Assembly: GCF_028368975.1 (NCBI RefSeq)
Contig: NZ_JAQNDM010000002.1
Span: 8,550,425 to 8,614,424 of the forward strand
Length of the DNA stretch: 64,000 bases
Source of the DNA: Stigmatella ashevillena
Lineage (GTDB): Bacteria > Myxococcota > Myxococcia > Myxococcales > Myxococcaceae
Reading direction: 5' to 3'
Shown: positions 26,980-38,547 of the stretch, piece after piece
How the letters are laid out: each line of letters opens with the position of its first letter
Numbering within the stretch: the stretch's first letter is position 1
Program-made: the position numbers and the translations under genes
The notes under the pieces: model-generated
What the model was told of the DNA's origin: nothing
The model's database searches: none
What the model saw: only the letters and a program-made list of their open reading frames with translations

Positions 26980-27957
26980 CTACAGCCAGCCCTTCTCCTG
27001 ATACCAGCGGGCACTTCTGCGGATGGAGTCCCCCAGTTCCCGGCGTGGCCGGAACCCCAGCAGCCGCTCCGCCTTGGCGCCGGAGCAGGTCCAGGCGGGG
27101 GCCAGGAGTTGACGCGCCAACTTCCGGTTCAGGGGCAGCTTGCGGCCCGTGGCCTGGGTGACGAGGTCCGCCCCGGCGGCCAGCGCCCGGAGCACCCAAG
27201 GGGGCAGGTGGATGGTCCGGGGGTGAAGCCCCAACTCCCGGGCGCCGATGTCCTGAAGCTCTTCCAGAGAGAGGAATTGGGGGCCTGCCACGAAGAAGGC
27301 CTGGCCCAGGGCTTCCGGGCGCTCGGCCAACAGGAGCAACAGGTCCACCACGTCCTCCACGTCCACCAAGGTCAGGGGCCGGGGGCCACCGCCAATCTCC
27401 AGCCGGATGCCGCGATGCACCAGCTTGAAGAAAGTGAGGTTTTCGTGATCTCCCGGACCCAGGATGCGGGGGGGCCGTGCCACCGTCACCGGCAGCCGGT
27501 CTGCATAGGAGAGGACGATGCGCTCGGCCTCGGCCTTGCTCTCTCCGTACCACTCGGCCGGATGAAAGGGGTCCTCCTCCACGTGGGGCCGCTCCCGCGA
27601 GGAGGGGCCGGAGGCGGACAGGGAGCCGCAGAGCACCAGCCGGGCGCGGCTCCCCGCCTGCACGAGGGCCTCACACAGGTGGCGCGTGCCCTCGGCGTTG
27701 ACGCGCATGAAGTCCTCGCGCACGGCGGCCCGGCGGATGCCCGCCAGGTGGAACACCACGTCACAGCCTGCTACAGCCTGCTTCAGCGTCTCCGGAGCGG
27801 TCACGTCTCCGTCCACCCGGTTGTAGGGGAGCCCAGCGAGCCCTGACACGTCGCTGGTGCGCCGCAGCAAACACGTCACTGCGTCGCCGCGCGCGGTCAA
27901 CGCACGGGCGAGCCAGGTTCCCAAGAAGCCATTTCCACCGGTGATGAGGACATTCAT
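26980..27957 (-). CDS. elbA: NAD-dependent epimerase/dehydratase, first gene of ether-lipid operon
   Basis: A 325-residue extended SDR with the nucleotide loop TGGNGFLG at residues 6-13, VFHLAGIRR, LCGSLSASGP, and the catalytic pair in YGESKAEAERI. It resembles 3-beta-HSD-like dehydrogenases, as does elbE at the other end of the operon. The start is an ATG directly downstream of a 258-base intergenic region that must hold the operon promoter and the divergent SWIB-gene promoter. The gene name follows the order of the known elb cluster and is less certain than for elbD. Confidence 0.8.
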   Translation of the reverse strand: MNVLITGGNGFLGTWLARALTARGDAVTCLLRRTSDVSGLAGLPYNRVDGDVTAPETLKQAVAGCDVVFHLAGIRRAAVREDFMRVNAEGTRHLCEALVQAGSRARLVLCGSLSASGPSSRERPHVEEDPFHPAEWYGESKAEAERIVLSYADRLPVTVARPPRILGPGDHENLTFFKLVHRGIRLEIGGGPRPLTLVDVEDVVDLLLLLAERPEALGQAFFVAGPQFLSLEELQDIGARELGLHPRTIHLPPWVLRALAAGADLVTQATGRKLPLNRKLARQLLAPAWTCSGAKAERLLGFRPRRELGDSIRRSARWYQEKGWL

Positions 27958-28186
27958 GTGCGGCTGTTTTCAAAACCAAATACATCACGGCGGCAAGGGA
28001 AAATCCGACCAGGGAATTACTTGCGCCCTGGCGTAAACCCGAGGATCAACGCTCCATGCGCCGAGGGGGCCGAAGCGATTCCAGGGGCAGTTCTCCGAGG
28101 GAAAAACGCACGGGAGGGCTGTTTTTCGGCCTCGGGCGTGCTACTACGCCCCCACGGCTCTAGATTGTTCATGCCGTAATCAACGT

Positions 28187-28205
28187 CCCCTTCGGAGGGG
28201 AGGAG
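28187..28205 (+). promoter_or_regulatory. Small hairpin next to the SWIB gene ribosome-binding site
   Basis: CCCCT and AGGGG form a five-base-pair stem with loop TCGG, and the AGGAG ribosome-binding site at 28201-28205 follows it directly, ten bases before the ATG. The hairpin could stabilise the 5' end or affect ribosome access. This is a structural observation only. Confidence 0.3.
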
Positions 28206-28215
28206 ACAGAACCGA

Positions 28216-28536
28216 ATGGCCGCAAAGAAGGCTGCTGCGAAGAAGACCGCTGCGAAGAAGGCTGCTCCCGCCGCGAAGAAGGCCGCGGGTGCCAAGAAGC
28301 CGAACGCCGCGTTCATGAAGGAGTTCAACCCCACGCCCGAACTCGCCGCCGTCGTCGGGGACAAGCCGCTTCCTCGCACTGCGGTCATCAAGAAGCTGTG
28401 GGATTACTTCAAGAAGAATGGTCTCAACCAGGGCCAGCTCATCAACCTGGATGACAACCTCAAGAAGGTCTACGGCAACAAGAAGCAGATCAAGATGACC
28501 GAGGTCGCCGGAGCCTTCAAGCACCTGAAGGAGTAG
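28216..28536 (+). CDS. SWIB-domain protein with histone-H1-like lysine/alanine tail
   Basis: A 106-residue basic protein. Residues 1-30 are an Ala/Lys repeat (AAKKAAAKKTAAKKAAPAAK) like the tails of bacterial histone-H1-like proteins. Residues 34-106 are an SWIB/MDM2 domain (LAAVVGDKPLPRTAVIKKLW, NLDDNLKKVYG, VAGAFKHLKE), a fold known from chromatin-remodelling complexes and also found fused to topoisomerases or alone in some bacteria. The tail should bind DNA non-specifically and the SWIB part a protein partner, so a nucleoid-associated role is inferred. It is monocistronic, with a strong ribosome-binding site upstream and a clear terminator downstream. Confidence 0.9.
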   Translation: MAAKKAAAKKTAAKKAAPAAKKAAGAKKPNAAFMKEFNPTPELAAVVGDKPLPRTAVIKKLWDYFKKNGLNQGQLINLDDNLKKVYGNKKQIKMTEVAGAFKHLKE

Positions 28537-28573
28537 TCTCGGCAGGCGCGCCCCTCTGGGCACGCGAGAATTC

Positions 28574-28611
28574 GAGGGCTCGCCGTGAGTACGGTGAGCC
28601 CTCTCTCTTTT
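28574..28611 (+). terminator. Rho-independent terminator of the SWIB gene
   Basis: A 13-base-pair stem with one G-T pair (GAGGGCTCGCCGT and ACGGTGAGCCCTC), a four-base loop GAGT, and a TCTCTTTT tail. It starts 38 bases after the stop codon. This is the clearest terminator in the window. Confidence 0.85.
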
Positions 28612-28702
28612 GGGGAGAGACCGCGGCCGAGCGTTGGAAAGAGGGCGGACGGACAGATGACCACTGGCCAACGGCCCCGAGAGGTTCTACCTCTTTGCCC
28701 CG

Positions 28703-31700
28703 ATGCTGCTCGACGGATCGAAAGAGGCGAAGGCCGCTGTGCCGGAACAGGCGGAGCGGGAGGCGGCCCTGGTGGCCGATGGGCTGTACACGCGGCTCCG
28801 TGAGGAGCTGCTGGCGAGCGCCCGGGACACGCCCCTGTCCACCTACCGGGTTCAACTCCATCAAGGCTTCCGCTTCGAGGACGCGCGCGCGGTGGTGCCG
28901 TACCTGGCCCGGCTGGGGGTGAGCGATTTGTATGCCTCCCCGTACCTGAAGGCCACGCCGGGCAGTACCCACGGGTACGACTGCGTGGACCATCAGCAGA
29001 TCAACCCCGAGGTGGGCTCGGCGGAAGACCACCAGGCGCTCTGCCAGACGCTGAAGGAGCACCACCTGGGGCATGTGGTGGATGTGGTGCCCAACCACAT
29101 GGGCATCGAGCGCCTCAATCCCCTGTGGTTCGACGTGCTGGAGAACGGTCCGTCCTCGCTGTACGCGAAGTACTTCGACATCGACTGGGCCCCGGTGAAG
29201 GCCGAGCTGCGGGACAAGGTGCTTCTGCCCATCCTGGGAGACCAGTACGGCATGGTCCTGGAGCGGGGCGAGCTGAAGTTGACCTTCCGGGAGGGGGCCT
29301 TCTTCATCCAGTACTATGACCATTTCCTACCGTTGGCCCCCCGTCAGTATGGCTATGTGCTGAGCCAGGAGCTGGAGGGGCTGGTGGCGAAGCTGGGGGA
29401 GAGCCACCCGCAGCTCATCGAGCTCCAGTCCATCCTCACCGCCATCGAGCACCTGCCCTCGCGCACGGAGACGGAGCGGGCCAAGGTCATCGAGCGCAAC
29501 CGCGAGAAGGAGGTCATCAAGCGGCGGCTCGCGGCGCTGGTCGAGAGCAGCCCGGACGTGGCCACCTTCGTGGCCGCCCGGGTGGACGCCGTCAACGGCA
29601 CCCCAGGCAACCCGCGCTCCTTCGATCAATTGGACACGCTGCTGTCGCACTGCTGCTACCGGTTGGCGCACTGGCGCGTGGCCGGCGAGGAGATCAACTA
29701 CCGGCGCTTCTTCGACATCAATGGGCTGGCCGCCATCCGCGTGGAGGATCCGGACGTCTTCGACGAGGCCCATACCCGTATCTTCGACTGGCTGCGCGAG
29801 GGCTGCGTCACGGGGCTGCGCATCGATCATCCCGACGGCTTGTTCGATCCCACGGCTTACTTCCTCCGGCTCCAGGAGCGCTTCTTCCTGGAGCGGGCCA
29901 AGGTGCATTTCCAGGCGGAGCACGGGGCACAGGACGCGCGCTGGTCAGCGGTGGAGCAGCGCCTGGCGCAGCGATGGCGGGAAGAGGCGGGGCAGGATCC
30001 CGCCTCGCCGCTGCGCAAGGCCCTCTACGTGGTGGTGGAGAAGATCCAGGGGGGCAAGGAGCGCATCCCCGAGGTGTGGGCCGTGCATGGCACCACCGGC
30101 TACCGCTTCGCCAACGCGGTGTGCGGCCTCTTCGTTCAGCCGGAGGCAGAGAAGCCGCTGACGGAGACGTACCACCGCTTCCTCGGTGAGACGCCCGACT
30201 TCGAGCAGTTGGTCTACGAGAAGAAGCAGTTCATCATGCGCACGGCCATGTCGAGCGAGATCAACATGCTCGCCCATGAGCTGAACCGCATCTCGGAGAT
30301 GAACCGCCGCACCCGGGACTTCACGCTCAACAGCTTGCGGCGGGCGCTCGTGGAGTTCATCGCGCTGTTTCCCGTGTACCGCACCTACGTGGACGGGTGG
30401 CGGCCAGAGCTGGATGCCCGGGACGTGCAGTACATCGAGTGGACCATCTCCCGGGCCAAGGCGAACAACGCCATCACCAACACCAGCATCTTCGACTTCC
30501 TGAGCGACATCCTCCTGATGCGCTACCCGGAGCACCTGAACGAGAACGAGCGGGCGGAGATGCTGCGCTTCGCCATGAAGCTGCAGCAGGTGACTGGGCC
30601 GGTGATGGCCAAGGGGCTGGAGGACACCTCCTTCTACATCTACAACCGGCTCGTCTCGCTCAACGAGGTGGGCGGAGAGCCTGAGCATTTCGGCATCAAC
30701 ACCGCCACCTTCCACCAGCGCAACCAGGAGCGCGCGGACCACTGGCCCGCGAGCCTGCTCACCACCAGCACGCACGACACCAAGCGCAGCGAGGATGTGC
30801 GGGCCCGGCTGAACGTGCTCACCGAGCTGCCCGAGGTGTGGCGCCAGAAGGTTCAGCACTGGGCGCAGCTCAATGCCCGGCATGTCACCTTGTTGCCCTC
30901 CGGAGTCGCCCCTTCGCGCAACGACGAGTACCTGCTCTACCAGACGCTCGTGGGCGCATGGCCGATGGGCGAGTCCGTCCCGGCCAAGGAGTTCGAGGCC
31001 TTCCATCACCGGGTACGCGATTACATGGCCAAGGCCCTGAAGGAGGCCAAGGTCCGCACCTCGTGGACCAGCCCGGATGCCGACTATGACGGGGCGGTGG
31101 CCCGCTTCGTGGACGCCTGCTTCGATGCGAAGCAGTCCTCGGCCTTCCTGGACGATGTGCGCCAGTTCAAGCGCCACATCGAGCGGGCAGGCCAGCACAA
31201 CGCGCTGGGTCAACTGGTGCTCAAGCTGGCGTCTCCTGGGGTGGTGGACACCTACCAGGGGTGTGAGTTGTGGGATCTGTCCCTGGTGGATCCGGACAAC
31301 CGCAGGCCGGTGGACTACACGGTGCGCGCCCAACTTCTGGAGGCGCTGGACGCGGCGTCCGCGAAGGACCGTCAGGCGCTGTGTGCCCGTCTGGCCGCCG
31401 AGATGGACGATGGGCAGGTGAAGCTCTTCGTGCTCGCTGAGAGCTTGCGGCTGCGCCAGCGCCAGCCTGCCGTGTTCCGCGCGGGGGCCTACCGGGTGCT
31501 GGAGCTGTCCGGTCCCCGGTCCCAGGCGGCCGTGGCGTTTGCCCGAGAGCGGGAGGGGGCGGTGGTGCTGACCGCCGTGCCGCGGTTCACGCTGAGTGCG
31601 CTGGGGGAGGTGGGTGGGCTTGCCCGCGCCTATGAAGGCACTTTCGTGGACCTTCCGGAGGCGTATGGGGGCATGATGTTCCAGGACGTGTTTACCGGGC

Positions 31701-31800
31701 GCCAGGTACGGCCAGAGCGGGGAGCGACGGGTGGCGTGGTGCTGCCCCTGGCTCCGTTGCTCTCGGGATTCCCGGTCGTCTTGCTGGAGAGGAGTCCTGG

Positions 31801-31804
<4 letters not shown>
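28703..31804 (+). CDS. treY: Maltooligosyltrehalose synthase
   Basis: A 1033-residue GH13 enzyme that turns the reducing end of maltodextrins into an alpha,alpha-1,1 linkage, the first step of the TreYZ trehalose route. Seen: STYRVQLHQGFRFEDARAVV, YLARLGVSDLYASPYLKAT, GSTHGYDCVDH, HVVDVVPNHMGI, LRIDHPDGLFDP with the catalytic Asp, KIQGGKERIPE, GTTGYRF, and late TSTHDTKRSEDVRAR and PGVVDTYQGCELWD. ATG 28703 has no good ribosome-binding site; a GTG near 28739 follows GAGGCGAAGG and may be the true start. Its stop overlaps glgX by four bases. No treZ lies in the window. Confidence 0.92.
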
Positions 31805-33951
<2,147 letters not shown>

Positions 33952-34014
33952 CCAGCAGGCCGGGGACGCGTTAGGCAGTAGTGTTTCCCCATTCGCACCA
34001 CTCGGGATCCGCAC

Positions 34015-34965
34015 GTGAATACGCAAGCCGCGCTCTGGGTAGGCTTCAATCTCTTCGTCATCGCGATGCTCGCGATCGATCTGGGCCTCTTCCACCGCAA
34101 GGACCATGCGGTGACGCCGAAGGAGGCCGGGCTCTGGACGGGGGTGTGGATCACCCTCAGCCTGATGTTCTGCGCGGGCATCTGGTACTTCTCGGGCCCC
34201 GTTCCCGCGCTGCAATGGCTCACCGCCTACGTCGTCGAGTACTCGCTGTCGGTCGACAACCTGTTCGTCTTCCTGATGGTGTTCAGCTACTTCCGGGTGG
34301 CGGCGGAGCACCAGCACCGGGTTCTCTTCTGGGGCATCGTCGGCGCCTTCATCATGCGCGCGGTGCTCATCATCGCCGGGGCAGCACTGGTAACGCGCTT
34401 CCACTGGCTCATCTACGTCTTCGGCGCCTTCCTCGTCTTCACCGCCGTGAAGATGCTGGTGTCCAAGGACGAGGAGGTGGATCCGGAGCAGAAGTGGGTG
34501 GTGCGGATGGCCCGCAAGACGCTGCCCGTGGCGCGGCTGGGAGAGGGCAGCCGCTTCTTCGTGACCGAGGACGGGCGGCGCAAGGTGACGCCGCTGTTCG
34601 TGGTGTTGCTGGTGGTGGAGGCCACGGATCTGCTCTTCGCCCTGGACTCCATCCCCGCGGTGTTGGGCATCAGCCAGGACGCGTTCATCATCTACACGTC
34701 CAACGTGTGCGCCATCCTCGGGCTGCGCTCGCTGTTCTTCGTGGTGGCCAGCCTCATGGACAAGTTCCACTTCCTCAAGGTGGGCCTCTCGGGAATCCTG
34801 GGGTTCGTGGGCGTGAAGATGTTGATCACCTACTTCGATATCCACGTTCCCATCGGGCTGTCGTTGGGGGTGATCGCCGGCATCCTGGTGGCCAGCATCG
34901 TGGCCTCGCTCATCTGGCCGAAGGCACCGAATCCGGGCCACGACCGCGAGAGCGCGAAGACCTGA
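34015..34965 (+). CDS. TerC-family integral membrane protein
   Basis: A 316-residue protein from GTG 34015 with about eight membrane helices. It carries the TerC signatures: AIDLGLFHRKDHAVTPKEA, VVEYSLSVDNLFVFLMVFSY, and VEATDLLFALDSIPAVLGIS with the acidic membrane residues, then SNVCAILGLRSLFF. TerC/Alx/MeeF proteins are linked to tellurite resistance and to manganese export or metal loading of secreted proteins. No riboswitch fits in the 63-base gap upstream. A terminator follows, so the gene is probably monocistronic. Confidence 0.9.
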   Translation: MNTQAALWVGFNLFVIAMLAIDLGLFHRKDHAVTPKEAGLWTGVWITLSLMFCAGIWYFSGPVPALQWLTAYVVEYSLSVDNLFVFLMVFSYFRVAAEHQHRVLFWGIVGAFIMRAVLIIAGAALVTRFHWLIYVFGAFLVFTAVKMLVSKDEEVDPEQKWVVRMARKTLPVARLGEGSRFFVTEDGRRKVTPLFVVLLVVEATDLLFALDSIPAVLGISQDAFIIYTSNVCAILGLRSLFFVVASLMDKFHFLKVGLSGILGFVGVKMLITYFDIHVPIGLSLGVIAGILVASIVASLIWPKAPNPGHDRESAKT

Positions 34966-34966
34966 G

Positions 34967-34985
34967 CGCCCCCTGGGGGCGTTTT
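34967..34985 (+). terminator. Probable rho-independent terminator after the TerC gene
   Basis: CGCCCC, loop CTG, GGGGCG, then TTTT. The short GC-only stem begins just after the TGA stop and lies before the apaG ribosome-binding site. Confidence 0.6.
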
Positions 34986-35023
34986 CCTTGCAACCTGAGC
35001 CCGTCCCGGCTCAAGGTGGAGAC

Positions 35024-35407
35024 ATGTCCACGACGACCACCGAGGGCATCCGGATCACCGTGAAGCCCGCTTACTGGCCCGAGCGCAGTGCCCCGGAGTC
35101 CGGGCACTATGCGTTCATGTACACGGTGGAGATCGCCAATGTGGGGAACCTCCCCGCCCAATTGCGCAGCCGCCATTGGGTCATCACCGACGCCCAAGGG
35201 CGCATCGAAGAAGTTCGCGGGGAGGGTGTGGTGGGCAAGCAGCCCCGCCTGGAGCCCGGCGAGCGCTTCGAGTACACGAGCTGGGCCATGTTGCGCACCT
35301 CCTTCGGTTCCATGCGGGGCAGCTACGCGCTGGTCCGCCCGAACGGACTGCCGTTCGAAGCCCAGATTGGCGAGTTCGCTTTGACTTTGCCCAACGCGTT
35401 GCACTGA
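35024..35407 (+). CDS. apaG: ApaG-domain protein (Co2+/Mg2+ efflux protein ApaG)
   Basis: A 127-residue ApaG protein, the normal length, starting at ATG 35024 behind AAGGTGGAG. The fibronectin-like beta-sandwich is recognisable: GIRITVKPAYWPERS, YAFMYTVEIANVGNLPAQL, SRHWVITDAQGRIEEVRGEGVVG, then FEYTSWAMLRTSFGSMRGSY. ApaG mutants in enterobacteria alter cobalt sensitivity and the fold also occurs in some F-box proteins, but the biochemical role is unsettled. Its stop lies five bases before hemH, so the two genes are probably co-transcribed. Confidence 0.92.
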   Translation: MSTTTTEGIRITVKPAYWPERSAPESGHYAFMYTVEIANVGNLPAQLRSRHWVITDAQGRIEEVRGEGVVGKQPRLEPGERFEYTSWAMLRTSFGSMRGSYALVRPNGLPFEAQIGEFALTLPNALH

Positions 35408-35412
35408 GCACC

Positions 35413-36507
35413 ATGCCCACCGTGAAGAAGGGGCTGCTGCTGGTCAACCTGGGAACGCCGGATGCTCCGGAGACGGGGGCGGTGCGCCGCTACCTGCGCG
35501 AGTTCCTGAGCGATCCCCGGGTGCTGGACATCCATCCGGTGGGGCGGTGGATGCTGCTCAACCTGATCATCCTGCCCTTCCGGCCCGCCCGAAGCGCCGA
35601 GGCCTATCAGAAGGTGTGGACGAAGGAGGGCTCCCCCCTGCTCGTGCATGGCCGTGCCCTGGCCGTGGCCGTGGCCGGACGTCTGGCGGGCGAGTACGAG
35701 GTGGCGCTGGCCATGCGCTACGGCAATCCCTCCCTTCCCGAGGCGGTGCGGGCGCTCCGGGCCCGTGGGGTGTCGGAGTTCACTGTGCTGCCGCTCTATC
35801 CGCAGGAGGCCACCTCCAGTTCCAGCTCCACCCGGGCCCGCGTCTACGAGGTGCTCGCCGAGCCCTGGGATGTGTCACCGGTGAGGTCGCTCCCGGCCTT
35901 TCATGATGATCCGGGCTTCTTGGATGCCTTCGCGGAGGTGGCGCGGCCCGTCATTGCCGGGGCGCGTGCGGACCACGTCCTCTTCAGCTACCACGGGTTG
36001 CCCGAGCGCCACATGCGCAAGAGCGATCCGTCCGGGCAGCACTGCCTGGCTTCCGCGGGCTGCTGTGACGTGCTCACGGAGGTGAACCGGAACTGCTACC
36101 GCGCCCAGTGCTTCGCCACCACGAGGGCCCTGGTGGAGCGCCTGGGCTTGGCGAGCGGCGCCTACACCACCTCGTTCCAGTCGCGGCTGGGGCGCACGCC
36201 GTGGGTGAAGCCCTACACGGATCTGGTCCTCCCGGAGCTGGCGCAGAAGGGTGTGCGGCGGCTGGCGGTGATGTGCCCGGCTTTCGTGGCCGACTGCCTG
36301 GAGACGCTGGAAGAGATTGGCCTGCGGGCCCGGGAGCAGTTTCTCGGCTGCGGGGGCGAGTCGCTCACGCTGGTCCCCTCGCTGAACGCCCACCCCACGT
36401 GGGTGGACGCCGTGTGCAACTTGGTGCGAGGGGCCGAGCGCGCCGCGCCTGCCCTTATTTCAGGGCCTCGAGCTTCAGCTCCGCCGGAACTCCCTCCAGC
36501 GGGGTGA
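35413..36507 (+). CDS. hemH: Ferrochelatase with internal cysteine cluster
   Basis: A 364-residue enzyme that inserts ferrous iron into protoporphyrin IX, the last step of haem synthesis. Seen: GLLLVNLGTPDAPETGAVRRYL, LDIHPVGRW, PLYPQEATSSSSSTRARVYE, the catalytic His in FSYHGLPERHMRK, the substrate-binding SRLGRTPWVKPYT, and CPAFVADCLETLEEIG with the conserved Glu. An internal stretch holds Cys 211, 217, 218, 228 and 233, consistent with a [2Fe-2S] cluster ligated inside the chain, as I recall for Myxococcus-type ferrochelatases. The last 53 bases overlap the 3' end of the convergent lipoprotein gene. Confidence 0.95.
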   Translation: MPTVKKGLLLVNLGTPDAPETGAVRRYLREFLSDPRVLDIHPVGRWMLLNLIILPFRPARSAEAYQKVWTKEGSPLLVHGRALAVAVAGRLAGEYEVALAMRYGNPSLPEAVRALRARGVSEFTVLPLYPQEATSSSSSTRARVYEVLAEPWDVSPVRSLPAFHDDPGFLDAFAEVARPVIAGARADHVLFSYHGLPERHMRKSDPSGQHCLASAGCCDVLTEVNRNCYRAQCFATTRALVERLGLASGAYTTSFQSRLGRTPWVKPYTDLVLPELAQKGVRRLAVMCPAFVADCLETLEEIGLRAREQFLGCGGESLTLVPSLNAHPTWVDAVCNLVRGAERAAPALISGPRASAPPELPPAG

Positions 36508-37486
36508 GCCGCAGCGCGTACTTGCCCTCGGGCAGTTGGGCCGTGGCGCTGGCCGGGGACTTGGGGGTGTAGCCCTCCGTCCTCGCGGAGAGCGAGCCTT
36601 GCCAGGCGCGCCAGCGGCCCGCCTTCACCAGGAACTCGCCGCGTCCCGTCACCGTCACCACCATGCTCACGTCGCGTGGGGTGCCCGTGGGTTTCTCCTG
36701 CTCCTTTTCGTGTTCGTGCTCGTCCTTCTCCTTCTTCTTTCCCAGGGGGGACTTGCCGTGGCCCTGGAGTTTGATCCGGGAAGGGCCCGCCAACGGAGAG
36801 AGCACGCCACTGACGCTCTCATGGAGGTCATACTCGAGCGTGGCCACCCGATCGTCTCCCTCGGGGGTCAGGGCGGTGAGCTTCACGCTGTTGCGCCGGT
36901 CGGACTTCTTCGTGGCGAAGCCGGGCCCCAGCGGGGCCGGGTCCACGAGGTCCATTCCCAGCGACCACTTGTCCCCCAGGCCGACCCGCTCCCTGGGCAG
37001 CTCCAGCATCAGGTCCGCCAGGGTGTGCATGGTTTTGTCGAGGCCATCCAGCACGAAGCCCCGCTCGCTGACGGTGCCCGTGTCGGGAGGTCCCCCCGAC
37101 GGGACGACGCGAAGGAGGATGTCGCCTGTCTCGGGTTGCTGGAGGACATAGACGATGTTCAAGGCTTTCGAGGAGGCGGGTTCTGAAGCCGGGGCCTCCT
37201 GGGCGCCCTTGCCCTTCTTCTTGGCGGGGGCCGGGGCGGCGTCAGCGCCCTTCTCGGGCGTGCCCTCCAGGCGCAGCGCGATGGGAGAATCCACGGCGAG
37301 CTTCCAGCGCAGCAGCACCTTGTTGGGATCCGGGGCCTCGGCGGGCCGCGCCACCTCGGCCTGAGGGGGTGGGGGAGCCTCGTAACCCGCGGGACGGGGG
37401 ATGGGCTCCATCTCTCCAGGCGGCGGTTCCTTGCACGCGAAGAGGGTACACAGGCTGAGGACGAGACCGGGGAGGCTGCGCTTCAC
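36455..37486 (-). CDS. Hypothetical lipoprotein
   Basis: A 343-residue protein with a lipoprotein signal (SLCTLFACKEPPPGEM, Cys about residue 18), so it is probably in the outer membrane or periplasm. A Pro/Glu-rich linker follows, then Ala/Lys-rich stretches (KKKGKGAQEAPA and KKEKDEHEHEKEQEKP) that look disordered, separating beta-strand-rich segments such as SLGMDLVDPAPLGPGF and MVVTVTGRGEFLVKAGRW. I do not recognise an enzyme family. It is convergent with hemH and overlaps it. Confidence 0.65.
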   Translation of the reverse strand: MKRSLPGLVLSLCTLFACKEPPPGEMEPIPRPAGYEAPPPPQAEVARPAEAPDPNKVLLRWKLAVDSPIALRLEGTPEKGADAAPAPAKKKGKGAQEAPASEPASSKALNIVYVLQQPETGDILLRVVPSGGPPDTGTVSERGFVLDGLDKTMHTLADLMLELPRERVGLGDKWSLGMDLVDPAPLGPGFATKKSDRRNSVKLTALTPEGDDRVATLEYDLHESVSGVLSPLAGPSRIKLQGHGKSPLGKKKEKDEHEHEKEQEKPTGTPRDVSMVVTVTGRGEFLVKAGRWRAWQGSLSARTEGYTPKSPASATAQLPEGKYALRLTPLEGVPAELKLEALK

Positions 37487-37543
37487 GAAGGCACACTCCT
37501 TGGGAGAAGCGAAGAGCGGGATATCGGAGTTGGGGGCGGGGCA

Positions 37544-38515
37544 TCAAGTGCCCGGGGAACGGGGAGCGGCGGCGCGGGCGAGGCGGTCGCGCACGGCCAG
37601 GCCCAATCCCCTCGCGGTGGGAAGGCAGGCGATGAGGAGGTCCAGGCCCGCGAGGTCCGCCTCGCGCAGGCGCAGGTACAGGTCATGCGCCGCCCCCGCG
37701 GGGTCCTCGGGGATGTCGAAACGGGGCAATCCGGGGGGCAACGCCAGGGTGGCAGGGCCCAGCACGCCCACCCGGAGCCCCTGGGCCCGCAGGGCCTGCG
37801 CCCGAGCGGCGGCGTCCGCGGCCTCCACGAGCATCACCCCCGCGCGAGGGGCATAGTGTGAGGCCAGGGAGCCGGAGACGCGCACGGACGACGCGGCGCG
37901 GACCGGGACGGGGCGCCCCAGGACGCGCTCCAGCTCCTCGGCCGCCAGGCCCCCGGGCCGGAGGATGGCGGGGTCTTCCGAGCTGAGATCCACAATGGTG
38001 GATTCCACGCCCACCGTGCAGGGGCCTCCATCGAGGACGAGGTCCACCTCGTTTCCCAGGTCCTCGCGGACGTGGTCGGCGGTGGTGGGGCTGACCCGGC
38101 CGAACCGGTTGGCGCTGGGGGCCGCCAGTCCGCCGCCCAGGGCGGAGAGGACGGCGAGCGCCAGGGGGTGGTGGGGAACGCGCAAGGCGACGGTGTCCTG
38201 GCCGCCCGTGACGGCGTCGGTGGCGCGCGGAGTCCGGCGCAGCACCAACGTGAGTGGCCCGGGCCAGAAGGCGGCGGCCAGCGTCCAGGCTTCGGGGGGG
38301 ATGTCGCGGGCCCAGGCGGTGAGGGCCTCGGCCTGGGGCAGGTGGACGATGAGGGGGTGGGTGGCGGGCCGACCCTTGATGGCGAAGACGCGGCGCACGG
38401 CCAGCTCGTCCTCGGCGTTGGCGGCCAGCCCATACACCGTCTCTGTTGGCAGGGCGATGACGCCTCCGCTCCTCAGGATTTCCACTGCACGGTCAACGGG
38501 CTCCGGGTTAAGCAT
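37544..38515 (-). CDS. L-threonylcarbamoyladenylate synthase (Sua5 type)
   Basis: A 323-residue Sua5/YwlC-type enzyme: an N-terminal YrdC domain (residues 1-190) plus the C-terminal Sua5 domain. It makes threonylcarbamoyl-AMP from threonine, bicarbonate and ATP for the t6A modification of tRNAs that read ANN codons. Seen: GGVIALPTETVYGLAANA, FAIKGRPATHPLIVHL, FWPGPLTLVL, VALRVPHHPLALAVL, APSANRFGRVSPTTADHV, and VGVESTIVDLS with LRPGG. The Sua5 part begins with SGSLASHYAPRAGV. It is encoded alone and is divergent from the TIGR01777 gene. Confidence 0.93.
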   Translation of the reverse strand: MLNPEPVDRAVEILRSGGVIALPTETVYGLAANAEDELAVRRVFAIKGRPATHPLIVHLPQAEALTAWARDIPPEAWTLAAAFWPGPLTLVLRRTPRATDAVTGGQDTVALRVPHHPLALAVLSALGGGLAAPSANRFGRVSPTTADHVREDLGNEVDLVLDGGPCTVGVESTIVDLSSEDPAILRPGGLAAEELERVLGRPVPVRAASSVRVSGSLASHYAPRAGVMLVEAADAAARAQALRAQGLRVGVLGPATLALPPGLPRFDIPEDPAGAAHDLYLRLREADLAGLDLLIACLPTARGLGLAVRDRLARAAAPRSPGT

Positions 38516-38547
38516 GCGCGGCCTGCACTGTTGCGCTGGGAGGGGTC

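Noticed and set aside
33952-34014. A manganese (yybP-ykoY) riboswitch ahead of the TerC gene
   Set aside because: The gap is only 63 bases, too short for the aptamer, and no matching conserved loops were seen.
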